A stretch of DNA of 58,783 bases from Pseudoxanthomonas sp. (lineage in GTDB: Bacteria; Pseudomonadota; Gammaproteobacteria; Xanthomonadales; Xanthomonadaceae). The translations under genes and the position numbers were made by a program. The stretch is taken from NCBI RefSeq assembly GCF_002863005.1, contig NZ_PKDG01000032.1, positions 1 to 58,783 on the forward strand, in the 5' to 3' direction. Within the stretch, counting starts at the first letter, position 1. Every line of letters starts with the position of its first letter. Shown piece after piece: positions 1 to 9,234 of this stretch. The notes under the pieces are model-generated. The model saw nothing but the letters and a program-made list of their open reading frames with translations. It was not told the DNA's origin and did no database searches.

Positions 1-115
1 GCAGCTGAACGAGGACCTCGGCCTGCTGCAGAACCTCAAGTCGGACCCGAAGGATTTCGCCGCCGAGATGTTCGAGGGCACCATCACCGACCTGATGCCG
101 CCGAGGAAACGCTGA
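1..115 (+). CDS. C-terminal end of an unidentified protein (cut by window start)
   Basis: The frame starting at base 2 is open from the window edge and ends at TGA 113-115. It gives about 37 residues that include the segments LGLLQNLKSDP and MFEGTITDLMPP and end in a basic PPRKR tail. Composition and GC-rich third positions look coding. I do not recognise the family from this short piece. It lies on the same strand as the sigma factor gene 118 bases downstream, so it could belong to that unit, but nothing in the sequence shows this. Confidence 0.45.
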   Translation, partial: QLNEDLGLLQNLKSDPKDFAAEMFEGTITDLMPPRKR

Positions 116-233
116 ACGGCACGGGCGTTGCCGCCACGGATCACGCCAGCGTCATCTCAAATACCGGTTGCGATTTGTTGGACATCATCACACTCAGCGA
201 CCCGCAACACGATACAACGAGTCGCTCCCCCAC

Positions 234-851
234 ATGACGCAACCACCCGAATTGCCGGAATCCACGCCGTCCTGGTCCCAAGACCCGGTTTTTCTCGCAG
301 ACCTACGACGCCACATGCTCAAGTTCGCCCGCCTGCAGCTCGCCGACCCGGATCTGGCCGAGGACGCGGTCCAGGAAGCCCTGATCGGCGCCCTCAAGAA
401 CGCTCGCAGCTTCAACGGCCGGGCAGCCCTCAAGACCTGGGTGTTTTCCATCCTCAAGTACAAGATTGCCGATGCGCTGCGCCAGCAGCATCGCCTCGTC
501 CCAGCCTCCAGCCTGCTGCGGGCGGAAGAGGATGACGACGAACCGGCTGCCCTGTTCGACACGAGAGGGCACTGGCAGAGCGAGGCCCGTCCGGCGCACT
601 GGAAAGGACCCGAGGCCGCATTGCAGGATCAACAGTTCTGGCGCGTCTTCGAGGCCTGTCTGGAACACCTGCCGGCGCGCCAGGGACGCGCTTTCATGAT
701 GCGCGAGTTCATGGAAATGGAATCGGAGGAGATCTGTAAGATTCTTGCAGTTTCGCTGACCAATCTGCATGTGCTGCTGCATCGGGCGCGCCTGCGCTTG
801 CGTCGCTGCCTGGAAAATCAATGGTTCGTGGAGGCCGGAAAACCATGCTGA
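234..851 (+). CDS. ECF-type RNA polymerase sigma factor
   Basis: This is a 205-residue extracytoplasmic-function sigma factor. Region 2 spans about residues 25-90, with the helix around LAEDAVQEALIGALKN and the following RAALKTWVFSILKYKIADALR. An acidic linker around 98-110 leads to region 4 at about 138-194, whose helix-turn-helix includes EEICKILAVSLTNLHVLLHRARLRLRR. I chose ATG 234 because residues encoded by the upstream extension from 168 (His-rich, unlike the family) look like leader sequence. The stop overlaps the next gene as ATGCTGA, so the two are translationally coupled. ECF factors of this general form sit beside DUF692/DUF2063/DUF2282 genes in many proteobacteria. It probably drives the convergent bufferin operon, but its target promoters are inferred rather than seen. 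Confidence 0.85.
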   Translation: MTQPPELPESTPSWSQDPVFLADLRRHMLKFARLQLADPDLAEDAVQEALIGALKNARSFNGRAALKTWVFSILKYKIADALRQQHRLVPASSLLRAEEDDDEPAALFDTRGHWQSEARPAHWKGPEAALQDQQFWRVFEACLEHLPARQGRAFMMREFMEMESEEICKILAVSLTNLHVLLHRARLRLRRCLENQWFVEAGKPC

Positions 852-1060
852 GCTGCCATGAAAGCACCCGCCTGTTGTCGCAGGCCAAGGAGCGCAGCCT
901 CACGCTCGGCGAACGCGCTGCGCTGCGCGTGCATCTGGCGATCTGTGTCGGCTGCCGGAATTTCTCCCGACAGGTGGATATCCTGCGTCGCGTGTCCCGC
1001 GCCTATGCCCAGGGCGCCGGTGCGACGGATCGGTCCGAGGATGTCAAAGACCCGATTTGA
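845..1060 (+). CDS. Small zinc-finger (zf-HC2-like) anti-sigma factor candidate
   Basis: This 71-residue cytoplasmic protein has a ZAS-type metal site: His30-x3-Cys34-x2-Cys37 (HLAICVGC), plus an N-terminal Cys4-His5 pair (LSCHES). There is no transmembrane segment, unlike many anti-sigma factors. It starts at ATG 845 inside the last codons of the sigma gene (ATGCTGA overlap), which argues for fixed stoichiometry with it. The likely role is to bind and restrain the ECF sigma factor until metal or thiol stress releases it. The motif is visible; the partner is inferred from gene order. It converges on the DoxX gene, with 55 bases between the two stops. Confidence 0.75.
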   Translation: MLSCHESTRLLSQAKERSLTLGERAALRVHLAICVGCRNFSRQVDILRRVSRAYAQGAGATDRSEDVKDPI

Positions 1061-1115
1061 TGGACCGCCCAGGCGGCAAACTGGGCCACGCCGTGATGCC
1101 GACCCAGATACGGGC

Positions 1116-1637
1116 CTAGGCATTCAGGCCATAACGGCGCTTGATCCAGTGGTCGATGGAAAGCGTTCCCGGCCCTTTGGCGATCAGAAAGAGCAGTACG
1201 GTTGCCCATACACCGTGGGTCGCATAGGCGCCGGGATAGACAAGGATCTGAATCACGACCGTCATGCCGAGCAGCGCCAGCGCTGAAAACCGGGTGGCGA
1301 GCCCCAACAGCAACAGCACGGGAAACACATGCTCGGCCGTCGCCGCCAGTGTTGCGGCGAGAACGGGCGACAGCAACGGCAGGGCATATTCATCGCGGAA
1401 CAGGGCCACCGCACTGTCGGACAGCCTCGGGATCCCCAGGCTGAACTGGCCCTGCACCAGATCGATGGCGAACCCCTCGATCTTGGTCTGACCGGACAAC
1501 CAAAACACCGCGGCGATGGAAAATCGGCCGATGACGGCGATCAGGCTGTCCGGAATTCGCGACAGAATCGCGATTACCTGGCCGATCCCGGCACGCGCGG
1601 AATAAAAAAAGCCCTTTTTTTCAGGCGGATGCGCCAT
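1116..1637 (-). CDS. DoxX family membrane protein of the bufferin operon
   Basis: This 173-residue integral membrane protein has about four hydrophobic helices (around residues 28-50, 88-108, 115-135 and 140-158). The DoxX features include GRFSIAAVFWLSGQTKIEGF near the N-terminus and AEHVFPVLLLLGLATRFSALALL in the middle. It is the last gene of the four-gene unit, and its ATG shares one base with the stop of the DUF2063 gene (TAATG). DoxX proteins often end bufferin operons, where they are proposed to be membrane redox or assembly partners. The biochemical role here is unknown. The family call is firm. Confidence 0.85.
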   Translation of the reverse strand: MAHPPEKKGFFYSARAGIGQVIAILSRIPDSLIAVIGRFSIAAVFWLSGQTKIEGFAIDLVQGQFSLGIPRLSDSAVALFRDEYALPLLSPVLAATLAATAEHVFPVLLLLGLATRFSALALLGMTVVIQILVYPGAYATHGVWATVLLFLIAKGPGTLSIDHWIKRRYGLNA

Positions 1638-2413
1638 TATGACATCTCCTGTTCGGGGGGCACCAGATCGGTGATCGCCCCGGTCCGCAGCAACAAGGCC
1701 AGCATCTCAGAAAAATCAAAATCAGCGGCGCGCGCCATGGCCTGCTCGACCGCCGCGCCCAGGCACGCGCCGGCCAGCACCTGCTGGATGAACCCGGCGG
1801 CCCCCGCTGCCAGCCGGATCACCTCCACCTCCAGCCCGGCGCGCAGCACCAGCGCCGTCTCGGCTCGCGACGGATCGACGGCGCCCAGATCCCCCACGCC
1901 CTGATGCGCGGCCCATAGGGCAACCACCGCATAATCGGAGGCCAGCACGCTGAGCGAAGGATGCAGCCGCAGGCCCCATTGCCCCAGCGTCTCCGGCTGG
2001 GACAGGGCGAGCTGCAGCCGTTCCGGGGCGACGGGGTCGGCGTCCGCGGCGTGATAGGCCTGCACCCGCAGCCACTCCAGACGGGCCACATCGGCCAGAT
2101 AAGGCACCGGATCGGCGGGCGCAAAGCCCGCGATGAAATCCGGGAAGTCCGCGCCGTATTCGGCCAGCAGCGCGCTGCGAGGCAGTTGCGCCGCGATGAA
2201 ACATTGCGCCATGGCGCGAAAGAAGTCCGCGCCCACCAAGGCCTGGGTAACCGGAAAGCCATCGGCCAAGGCGTCGATCAGGGACACCCAGACGTTGTTG
2301 CGATACACCGCTAGCCGCGCGGCCGGATCCGAGCCGTTCCAGGTTGTCAGGCCCGCCGGGCAGGGCGCCAGCCGGTCGCGCAATGCGTTCGCAAAGCCCG
2401 CCTGGTCGCTCAT
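1637..2413 (-). CDS. DUF2063 family partner of the DUF692 oxidase (BufC-like)
   Basis: This is a 258-residue cytoplasmic protein. The N-terminal half (about 1-100) has the DUF2063 pattern: a conserved arginine/asparagine segment (LAVYRNNVWVSLIDALADGFP) followed by LVGADFFRAMAQCFI. The C-terminal half is more variable and alpha-helical. In known systems the DUF2063 protein binds the precursor leader and presents the core peptide to the DUF692 iron oxidase, as MbnC does for MbnB in methanobactin synthesis. It overlaps the DUF692 gene by four bases (ATGA) and the DoxX gene by one, so the three are translationally coupled. The family call is strong and the role comes from characterised relatives. 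Confidence 0.9.
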   Translation of the reverse strand: MSDQAGFANALRDRLAPCPAGLTTWNGSDPAARLAVYRNNVWVSLIDALADGFPVTQALVGADFFRAMAQCFIAAQLPRSALLAEYGADFPDFIAGFAPADPVPYLADVARLEWLRVQAYHAADADPVAPERLQLALSQPETLGQWGLRLHPSLSVLASDYAVVALWAAHQGVGDLGAVDPSRAETALVLRAGLEVEVIRLAAGAAGFIQQVLAGACLGAAVEQAMARAADFDFSEMLALLLRTGAITDLVPPEQEMS

Positions 2414-3318
2414 GGCCGTGCCCGCCGCGCCGGAACCGCCGCCTGCGCCAGATAGCGCTCCGCCTCATGGGCCTCGGCCAGCAACACGGCGAAGGCGGGG
2501 ATGTCGTTGTCGCGCTCGATCAGGGTCGCCACCGGCCCGGTCAGCTCGAGCGCCTCGGCATACAGCGCCCACACCGCAGCGGCCACCGGCGCGCCGTGAT
2601 GATCGATCAAGAGCAGATCGCCGGCGCCGTCGCGGTCCTCGGCAAAGCCGGCGAGGTGAATCTCACCCACCGCGTCGAGCGGCAGGGCGCGGAGATAGGC
2701 CGCCGCATCCCAATGATGGTTCACGCAGGAGACATGGACATTGTTCACATCCAGCAGCAGTCCGCAGCCGGTGCGGCGGACCACCGCCGTGATGAAATCC
2801 GCTTCGGCCAGGGTCGAGGCCGCGAATGCGACATAGGTGGCCGGATTTTCCAGCAACAGGCGCCGCCGCAGGCGATCCTGCACCTGGTCGATATGCGCGC
2901 AAACCCGCTCGAGCGCACGCTCGTCGTAGGCAATCGGCAAGAGATCATTGAAAAAATCGCCGCCGTGGCGACACCAGGCCAGGTGTTCGGAGAACGACTG
3001 CGGCTCATAGCGCGCCAGCAACCGCGCCAGCCGGTCCAGATGCCCACGATCCAGCGGCTCCGCGCCGCCGATCGACAGCCCCACCCCATGCACCGACAGC
3101 GCATAGCCCGCGCGGATGCGGGTCAGGGCGTGATGGAACGGCCCGCCCTCGACGAAGTAATTCTCGGCGTGGACTTCAAAAAAACCGACATCGGGCTGGG
3201 TTTCCAGCACATCCCGAAAATGCGGGGATTTCAGCCCCAGCCCGGCACGCACCGGAAGGCCCGGATCCAGGGCGGGAGCCGCCCGCGCAACCGTCTCGCC
3301 ATGGGTCGGCAATGTCAT
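2410..3318 (-). CDS. DUF692 multinuclear non-heme iron oxidase (BufB/MbnB-like)
   Basis: This 302-residue TIM-barrel enzyme belongs to the MNIO (DUF692) family, which uses iron and oxygen to modify cysteines in ribosomally made peptides. The metal-ligand motifs occur in order along the barrel: FFEVHAENYF, the HGVGLS loop, SEHLAWC, LLENPATYV, LLLDVNNVHVS, GEIHLAG and LLIDHHG. None of the expected His, Glu, Asp or Asn positions is missing. A GGGAG ribosome site precedes ATG 3318, and the gene starts 41 bases after the stop of the cysteine-rich precursor. The expected reaction is conversion of core cysteines of the DUF2282 precursor to thiooxazole-type groups. The substrate assignment rests on gene order and on characterised bufferin systems. 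Confidence 0.93.
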   Translation of the reverse strand: MTLPTHGETVARAAPALDPGLPVRAGLGLKSPHFRDVLETQPDVGFFEVHAENYFVEGGPFHHALTRIRAGYALSVHGVGLSIGGAEPLDRGHLDRLARLLARYEPQSFSEHLAWCRHGGDFFNDLLPIAYDERALERVCAHIDQVQDRLRRRLLLENPATYVAFAASTLAEADFITAVVRRTGCGLLLDVNNVHVSCVNHHWDAAAYLRALPLDAVGEIHLAGFAEDRDGAGDLLLIDHHGAPVAAAVWALYAEALELTGPVATLIERDNDIPAFAVLLAEAHEAERYLAQAAVPARRARP

Positions 3319-3359
3319 CGCGGGCGCTCCCTGATCCTCAGTTCAAGGCTCGTTCAGCC

Positions 3360-3683
3360 TTACTTTTTCGCAAAGGGCTTCAACTGGCCAAAGCCAGTGG
3401 GAGAGGTGGGCGAGGCGGTCTTCTCGCAGCTGCCCTTGGGGACCATCTTCCAGGCATCACCCTGGTAGTCCACCTTGGACGACCCAGCGCAGGAGGTGCC
3501 CGGCCCGCCGGCACAGTCATTCTTGCCCTTCAGGGCAACGCCGTAGCATTTTTCCTTGGCGTCGCTCATGGCGCCGTGGTCGGTCTCGGCCATGACGGGC
3601 GTGGCTGCCAGGGTGATCGCCGCGCCGAAGGCCATTGCCAGCGCCGTCCCGGAAATCACCGATGTTTTGGTGGATTGGCTCAT
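3360..3683 (-). CDS. DUF2282 secreted cysteine-rich precursor (BufA-like bufferin)
   Basis: This 107-residue precursor has a Sec-type signal peptide at 1-32 (hydrophobic [15 protein letters not shown], cleavage after VMA) and a short core with four cysteines, Cys46, Cys57, Cys65 and Cys86, in the segments [17 protein letters not shown] and KGSCEK. This pattern matches DUF2282 (BufA). ATG 3683 is preceded by AAGGAG seven bases upstream; an in-frame extension to 3731 lacks such a site and would bury the signal peptide. Characterised bufferins are modified by the DUF692/DUF2063 pair, exported to the periplasm and bind copper. It is the first gene of the operon, so it should be the most abundant product. 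The copper role here is inferred. Confidence 0.9.
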   Translation of the reverse strand: MSQSTKTSVISGTALAMAFGAAITLAATPVMAETDHGAMSDAKEKCYGVALKGKNDCAGGPGTSCAGSSKVDYQGDAWKMVPKGSCEKTASPTSPTGFGQLKPFAKK

Positions 3684-3920
3684 GTCTACTCCTTGAGATT
3701 GAACAGATTGATGTGACAAGGGTTGCTTCAAGCGCTGCGTGCATCAGGACAGGCGAAGTCGTCCCGCCCTGTTTTCATTCCTGGCCCACACAGCCTGCAA
3801 GACGGGCCGCAGAGATCGCCACGGACCGCTTGCCCCGTTGGTCGGCTCAAGCCCGGCGATTCTTACACACCCCATTGGCATCGGGATGACAACGGCACAA
3901 GCGCCTGCCAACCGGGACGA

Positions 3921-6173
<2,253 letters not shown>

Positions 6174-6460
6174 GGCGCGGACTCAATCACTGGATGACCA
6201 TTTTGTGACAATTCGGCTTTAAGCGGCATTGCGTCGGGCGGCCAAGCGCCGGGGCGGAATCCCCGCTGGCGCCATGCCGCGTTCGCGGACCCTGGGGACG
6301 ATGCCATCCGGGCCTGGACGCAGCGCCATGACGCGGGATCCGCTCGCGCGGCAGCGGCCGGAATCACCCGCCTGTCCTCGCGCCGGACGCGCGAGGATCA
6401 ATAAAACCGCAGTTTAGCGCAAAGCGATCCGGGCCGTTCGAGCGCACCGGCGGCGGGCGC

Positions 6461-6544
6461 CATTGGGGCATCCGTGGACGCCCCACGCACCGCATTGGGG
6501 CGCGAACCCGGCCACAACCCCCGGAATGGCCCCGATATCGGGGC
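6461..6544. repeat. Clustered GGGGC/GCCCC half-sites and a perfect 16-base palindrome
   Basis: Five copies of GGGGC or its complement occur in about 80 bases: 6465-6469, 6480-6484, 6497-6501, 6529-6533 and 6540-6544. Two are part of a direct repeat, CATTGGGGC, at 6461 and 6493, exactly 32 bases apart (three helical turns). The first pair makes TGGGGC-N10-GCCCCA. The last pair makes the perfect palindrome GCCCCGATATCGGGGC. The cluster ends 17 bases before the promoter candidate. This layout suggests binding sites for a dimeric activator or repressor. The protein is unknown, and chance is possible in GC-rich DNA. Confidence 0.5.
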
Positions 6545-6561
6545 AAAAAGCAGCCAAAAAG

Positions 6562-6578
6562 CTGGCCGGATATTTGCT
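6562..6578 (+). promoter_or_regulatory. Candidate sigma-54 (-24/-12) promoter
   Basis: The sequence CTGGCCGGATATTTGCT places GG at 6564-6565 and GC at 6576-6577 with exactly ten bases between. This is the invariant spacing of RpoN promoters (consensus YTGGCACGN4TTGCW). The -12 element TTTGCT is close to ideal and the -24 element CTGGCC is fair. It faces the tandem exported protein genes. Its distance to ATG 6967 (about 380 bases from the expected start point) is the main reason for doubt. Confidence 0.45.
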
Positions 6579-6966
6579 ATATCAGCTCCCGATGCCTGCA
6601 TCCCCCCGCGCTACCGCAGGGGTATGGCCGGTCCGGCAGTCCTGTTGTCATCTTGAGACGCTTGTCGACAGCCAGCGGCTGGGTTAGCTTACGTTCCGCT
6701 GCAGGCGCGAGTTGGTGCGGGATGTCCCTGCCCGCGGGACTCACACTTGATTTCTGGATGGCCGGTCACCCCGCCGGCCCTTGCGTCAATCCGGGTTCCT
6801 GCCCCGGCGCTGGCGCAAGTGGGCAACAAGAAGGCGGGCTCGGTCCGCGCAGGCATATCCCGAGGATCCCGGCTCGCCGGGAGGGGGGACGGGGAGGAAG
6901 AGCAAGGCCGGCCGGATCCCCGGCACGGTGTTTATCGTTAGTGTCATTCCTGAGGAGTTTTCCAAC

Positions 6967-7653
6967 ATGTCCAATTTCAAATTCAATGCCCTGGCCTCTT
7001 TGGCCCTGTTGGCCGGCGCCCCGGTCGTGGCACAGGCCGCGATGGTCGAGATGGCCGAAACCGAAATGGCCGGTGTCAACGGTCAAGGTCTGGTGACCGG
7101 CTTCATTTCCGGCGCGTTCGGCGTAGCCGATCCCTACCCCATTCCCGGCTTCACCTTCGTGGGCCAGAGTTTCGGTGCAGCCACCGCTGGCGCAGCGGGA
7201 GATGCCTTTGTTGACGGCGTTGATGCCACAGTCGGCTTCGGATTCCTGCCTTTCAATGGCCCGATCAGCGCGCTGGGCGGCTTCAATGGCCAGATTCTCG
7301 ATAATTCTGTAGATTTTGGCGAAGGCTTGGCTGACATCGCCTTCTTTGGTCCCTTCCGCGCGCTGGATCTGGCCGGGAACATCTTGGCCGCCCCGGTGAA
7401 TTTCGTGTTCAATCCGCTCGACCGCGCCTTGGCCGGTGTCACCGGCCGCTTCGAAGCCACGGTTGATGGCGCGGCCTACGCCGTCACCGAAGTCAAGGGC
7501 GCGCTGATCGCCGGCGCCTTCGCCAGTGCCTCGCAGGGCGCTGCCAACAACGGTCTGGATTTCACCAGCCGCGTGTTCGGCCGCATCTCCCAGGCCCAGG
7601 CCGGCTTGACCAGCAACCGTCTGGCCGATCTGAGCGACAAGTACGGCTATTGA
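6967..7653 (+). CDS. Exported protein A of a tandem paralog pair, unknown function
   Basis: This is a 228-residue secreted protein of no family I can name. The signal peptide is residues 1-24 (ALASLALLAGAPVVAQA, Ala-x-Ala cleavage). The mature protein opens with an acidic box, MVEMAETEMAGVNGQG. A Gly/Ala/Phe-rich middle follows, and the C-terminal domain (about 155-228) contains GVTGRFEATVDGAAYAVTEV, FTSRVFGRISQAQAG and a final YGY. The next gene shares this C-terminal domain and the same overall plan. ATG 6967 follows TGAGGAG at a good distance; longer in-frame starts lack a signal peptide and are rejected. A strong terminator follows. The aromatic C-terminus and lack of membrane helices suggest a periplasmic, outer-membrane or surface location. 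Confidence 0.8.
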   Translation: MSNFKFNALASLALLAGAPVVAQAAMVEMAETEMAGVNGQGLVTGFISGAFGVADPYPIPGFTFVGQSFGAATAGAAGDAFVDGVDATVGFGFLPFNGPISALGGFNGQILDNSVDFGEGLADIAFFGPFRALDLAGNILAAPVNFVFNPLDRALAGVTGRFEATVDGAAYAVTEVKGALIAGAFASASQGAANNGLDFTSRVFGRISQAQAGLTSNRLADLSDKYGY

Positions 7654-7696
7654 TCATCAGGCGCCAGTCGGCGCCTGAGCGTTCATCGCCTCTCAG

Positions 7697-7724
7697 AAGG
7701 CCACCCTCCGGGGTGGCCTTTTTT
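7697..7724 (+). terminator. Rho-independent terminator after exported protein A
   Basis: A perfect stem, GGCCACCC (7699-7706) pairing with GGGTGGCC (7711-7718), closes a TCCG tetraloop and is followed by six T. AA before and TT after extend the stem. It lies 45 bases after the stop of the first exported protein, so the second gene must have its own promoter or rely on read-through. Confidence 0.92.
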
Positions 7725-8009
7725 ATGGCTCCGCGGCTTGCACCGGGCGCATGCGCCTTGCCTAGCCTGAGCACCCACTGCTCCGTCACGCACCAGGCTC
7801 GGGCCTTGCGGCCACCCTGATACAGCTGGCAGCCATGGAGACCACCTCTCCCCTTCCAGGCGAACACCCTCCGCGACACCGTCATGGCTCAAGCTTGCGC
7901 CGCGCCGGCCGATCGAAAACCGGACGCAACATCTACAGGGAATACCCTCGCGGCCAGGACGGCCGCTTGCGTTTCCACTGGCAATCAATACTCACGTTGG
8001 AGACACGCC
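7725..8009. other. Leader region of exported protein B
   Basis: No gene is supported between the terminator and ATG 8010. An in-frame extension from 7884 exists but encodes a polar, non-family segment ahead of a perfect signal peptide, so it is not used. TGGAGA stands just before 8010 as a ribosome site. I see no clear -35/-10 pair. A near sigma-54 pattern around 7883-7897 has its GG and GC one base too close. Confidence 0.5.
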
Positions 8010-8723
8010 ATGACATCACTCTGCTTGAAAACCCTGTCCACGCTCACTGTTCTGGCGGGCGCGCCGCTGCTCGCCCAGGCCGAAATGGAAAAGATCAACT
8101 ACGACGACCTGTCCGCGGTCTCCGGTCAGCTGTCCCTCACCTTCAACAGCACCACGACAGTGGAAGGGGGCGCATCCCTACCCAACAACCCCAACCCGCT
8201 GCTGCTGCCCATCACTGCGCCCCTTGCGATCCTGGACGGCTTCACTGGCGGCGTGCTGGACAACGCCGGCGGCCTGGGCGCCAGTGTCGCGAATATCCTG
8301 TTCGCGCCGCTGTTCCGCCCGCTGATCCTGGCCGGACAGGGCGTGGACACGGCGCTGGACGTCCTGTTCTTCCCGATTTCCGCGCCACTGGACATTGCGG
8401 CCGGCGTGTTCGACGCACTGGAGGAGAGCGTGGTGGGAACTGCCACGGCGATCCTGACCGCGCCGCTGAACGCCGTGTTTGGCCCGGTCAACCGCTACGT
8501 GGATGGCGTCACCGGTCGCGCCCAGGCCACGGTCGACGGCGTCGCCTATGCCGTTACCGAGGTCAAGGGCGCGCTGATCACCAATGCCTTCGCCAGCGCC
8601 TCGGCCAGTGCGGACGCGAATGGTCTCGGCTTCACCAGCCGCGTGTTTGGCCGCGTGGCCCAGGCCCAGGCGGGACGCACCGCCATGCGGCTCGATACCC
8701 TCGCAACCCGCAACGGCTATTGA
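8010..8723 (+). CDS. Exported protein B of a tandem paralog pair, unknown function
   Basis: This 237-residue secreted protein is paralogous to the gene before it. The signal peptide is residues 1-24 (TLSTLTVLAGAPLLAQA). The mature N-terminus is EMEKINYDDLSAVSGQ, the same box ending in V-x-GQ. Residues about 60-160 form amphipathic segments rich in AP(L/I) units (FAPLFRPL, FFPISAPLD, LTAPLNAVFGP). The C-terminal domain repeats that of protein A: DGVTGRAQATVDGVAYAVTE, FTSRVFGRVAQAQAG, ending in NGY. Conservation is strong in the C-terminal third and weak in the middle, so the middle may be the variable functional part. No family was recognised. It ends in its own terminator, a near copy of the one after gene A. 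Confidence 0.8.
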   Translation: MTSLCLKTLSTLTVLAGAPLLAQAEMEKINYDDLSAVSGQLSLTFNSTTTVEGGASLPNNPNPLLLPITAPLAILDGFTGGVLDNAGGLGASVANILFAPLFRPLILAGQGVDTALDVLFFPISAPLDIAAGVFDALEESVVGTATAILTAPLNAVFGPVNRYVDGVTGRAQATVDGVAYAVTEVKGALITNAFASASASADANGLGFTSRVFGRVAQAQAGRTAMRLDTLATRNGY

Positions 8724-8762
8724 GTCGCCGCCGTCCCGGCCGCTTGGCATTACACGCCCGCT

Positions 8763-8788
8763 GGCCACCCATAGGTGGCCTTTTTTTT
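8763..8788 (+). terminator. Rho-independent terminator after exported protein B
   Basis: Stem GGCCACC (8763-8769) and GGTGGCC (8774-8780) enclose the loop CATA, and eight T follow. The stem differs from the terminator after the first paralog only by one missing base pair and the loop, as expected if gene and terminator were duplicated together. Confidence 0.92.
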
Positions 8789-8853
8789 GCTGTTGCGGGA
8801 TTGAGACTCAGGCCGGCGCGACCTTCCGGCCCGGGCCAGCAGCTCGCTCGGGG

Positions 8854-9234
8854 CTAGCTGCCGGTCCCGTTACGCGCTTCACGCTTGGCAACGACCTGAA
8901 GGGCAGGCAGGCGCTCCAATAGCTGCGGCAATGCGGTTTTCACCGTATCCCAGACCACATCAAGGTTAATGTCGAAGTAACCATGCGCGATGCGGTTGCG
9001 CATGCCCTTCATTTCCCGCCACGGCACCTCGGGTTGCCGGACTATGAAGTCAGCGTGATCCCTCATGATCTGGGTAGCCGCCTCGCCCATGATGATCAGA
9101 TTGAGGATGACGGCTTGTTGCGTGCGCTTGTCGGCAAGAAAATCGTTCTTGTCCAAACCCTCGATGAAACTGCAGCCATCGCCGGCGGCCAAGCGGATAT
9201 GATCGAGATAATCGGGGAGACGATTGGGGTTCAT
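8854..9234 (-). CDS. hepT: HepT-like ribonuclease toxin (DUF86)
   Basis: This 126-residue all-helical HEPN-domain protein has the catalytic RX4HXY motif at Arg79, His84 and Tyr86 (RNRIAHGY). In the MntA/HepT type VII toxin-antitoxin system HepT is an RNase, and the antitoxin silences it by adding AMP to the motif tyrosine. All three key residues are intact, so the toxin should be functional. Its start overlaps the end of the upstream nucleotidyltransferase gene by four bases, giving the usual antitoxin-first order. DUF86 fits the whole length. Confidence 0.9.
   Translation of the reverse strand: MNPNRLPDYLDHIRLAAGDGCSFIEGLDKNDFLADKRTQQAVILNLIIMGEAATQIMRDHADFIVRQPEVPWREMKGMRNRIAHGYFDINLDVVWDTVKTALPQLLERLPALQVVAKREARNGTGS

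Larger units (their letters stand above)
6174..6966. other. Non-coding stretch upstream of the tandem exported proteins
   Basis: No convincing gene lies in these 793 bases. Open frames here overlap one another and lack ribosome sites or family resemblance. Bases 6461-6545 hold five GGGGC/GCCCC half-sites, and 6562-6578 is a sigma-54-type promoter candidate. From there to ATG 6967 would be a leader of nearly 380 bases, unusually long, with several GC-rich inverted segments but no riboswitch that I recognise. A strong ribosome site (TGAGGAG) sits just before 6967. Confidence 0.6.

Noticed and set aside
234..3760. A shared ACATCA word upstream of the sigma gene and of the bufferin precursor as an ECF promoter motif
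   Set aside because: Only six bases match and no paired -35/-10 spacing is shared, so I do not call it.
7880..7900. Second sigma-54 promoter ahead of exported protein B
   Set aside because: The GG and GC elements are nine bases apart rather than ten, a spacing that RpoN does not tolerate well.
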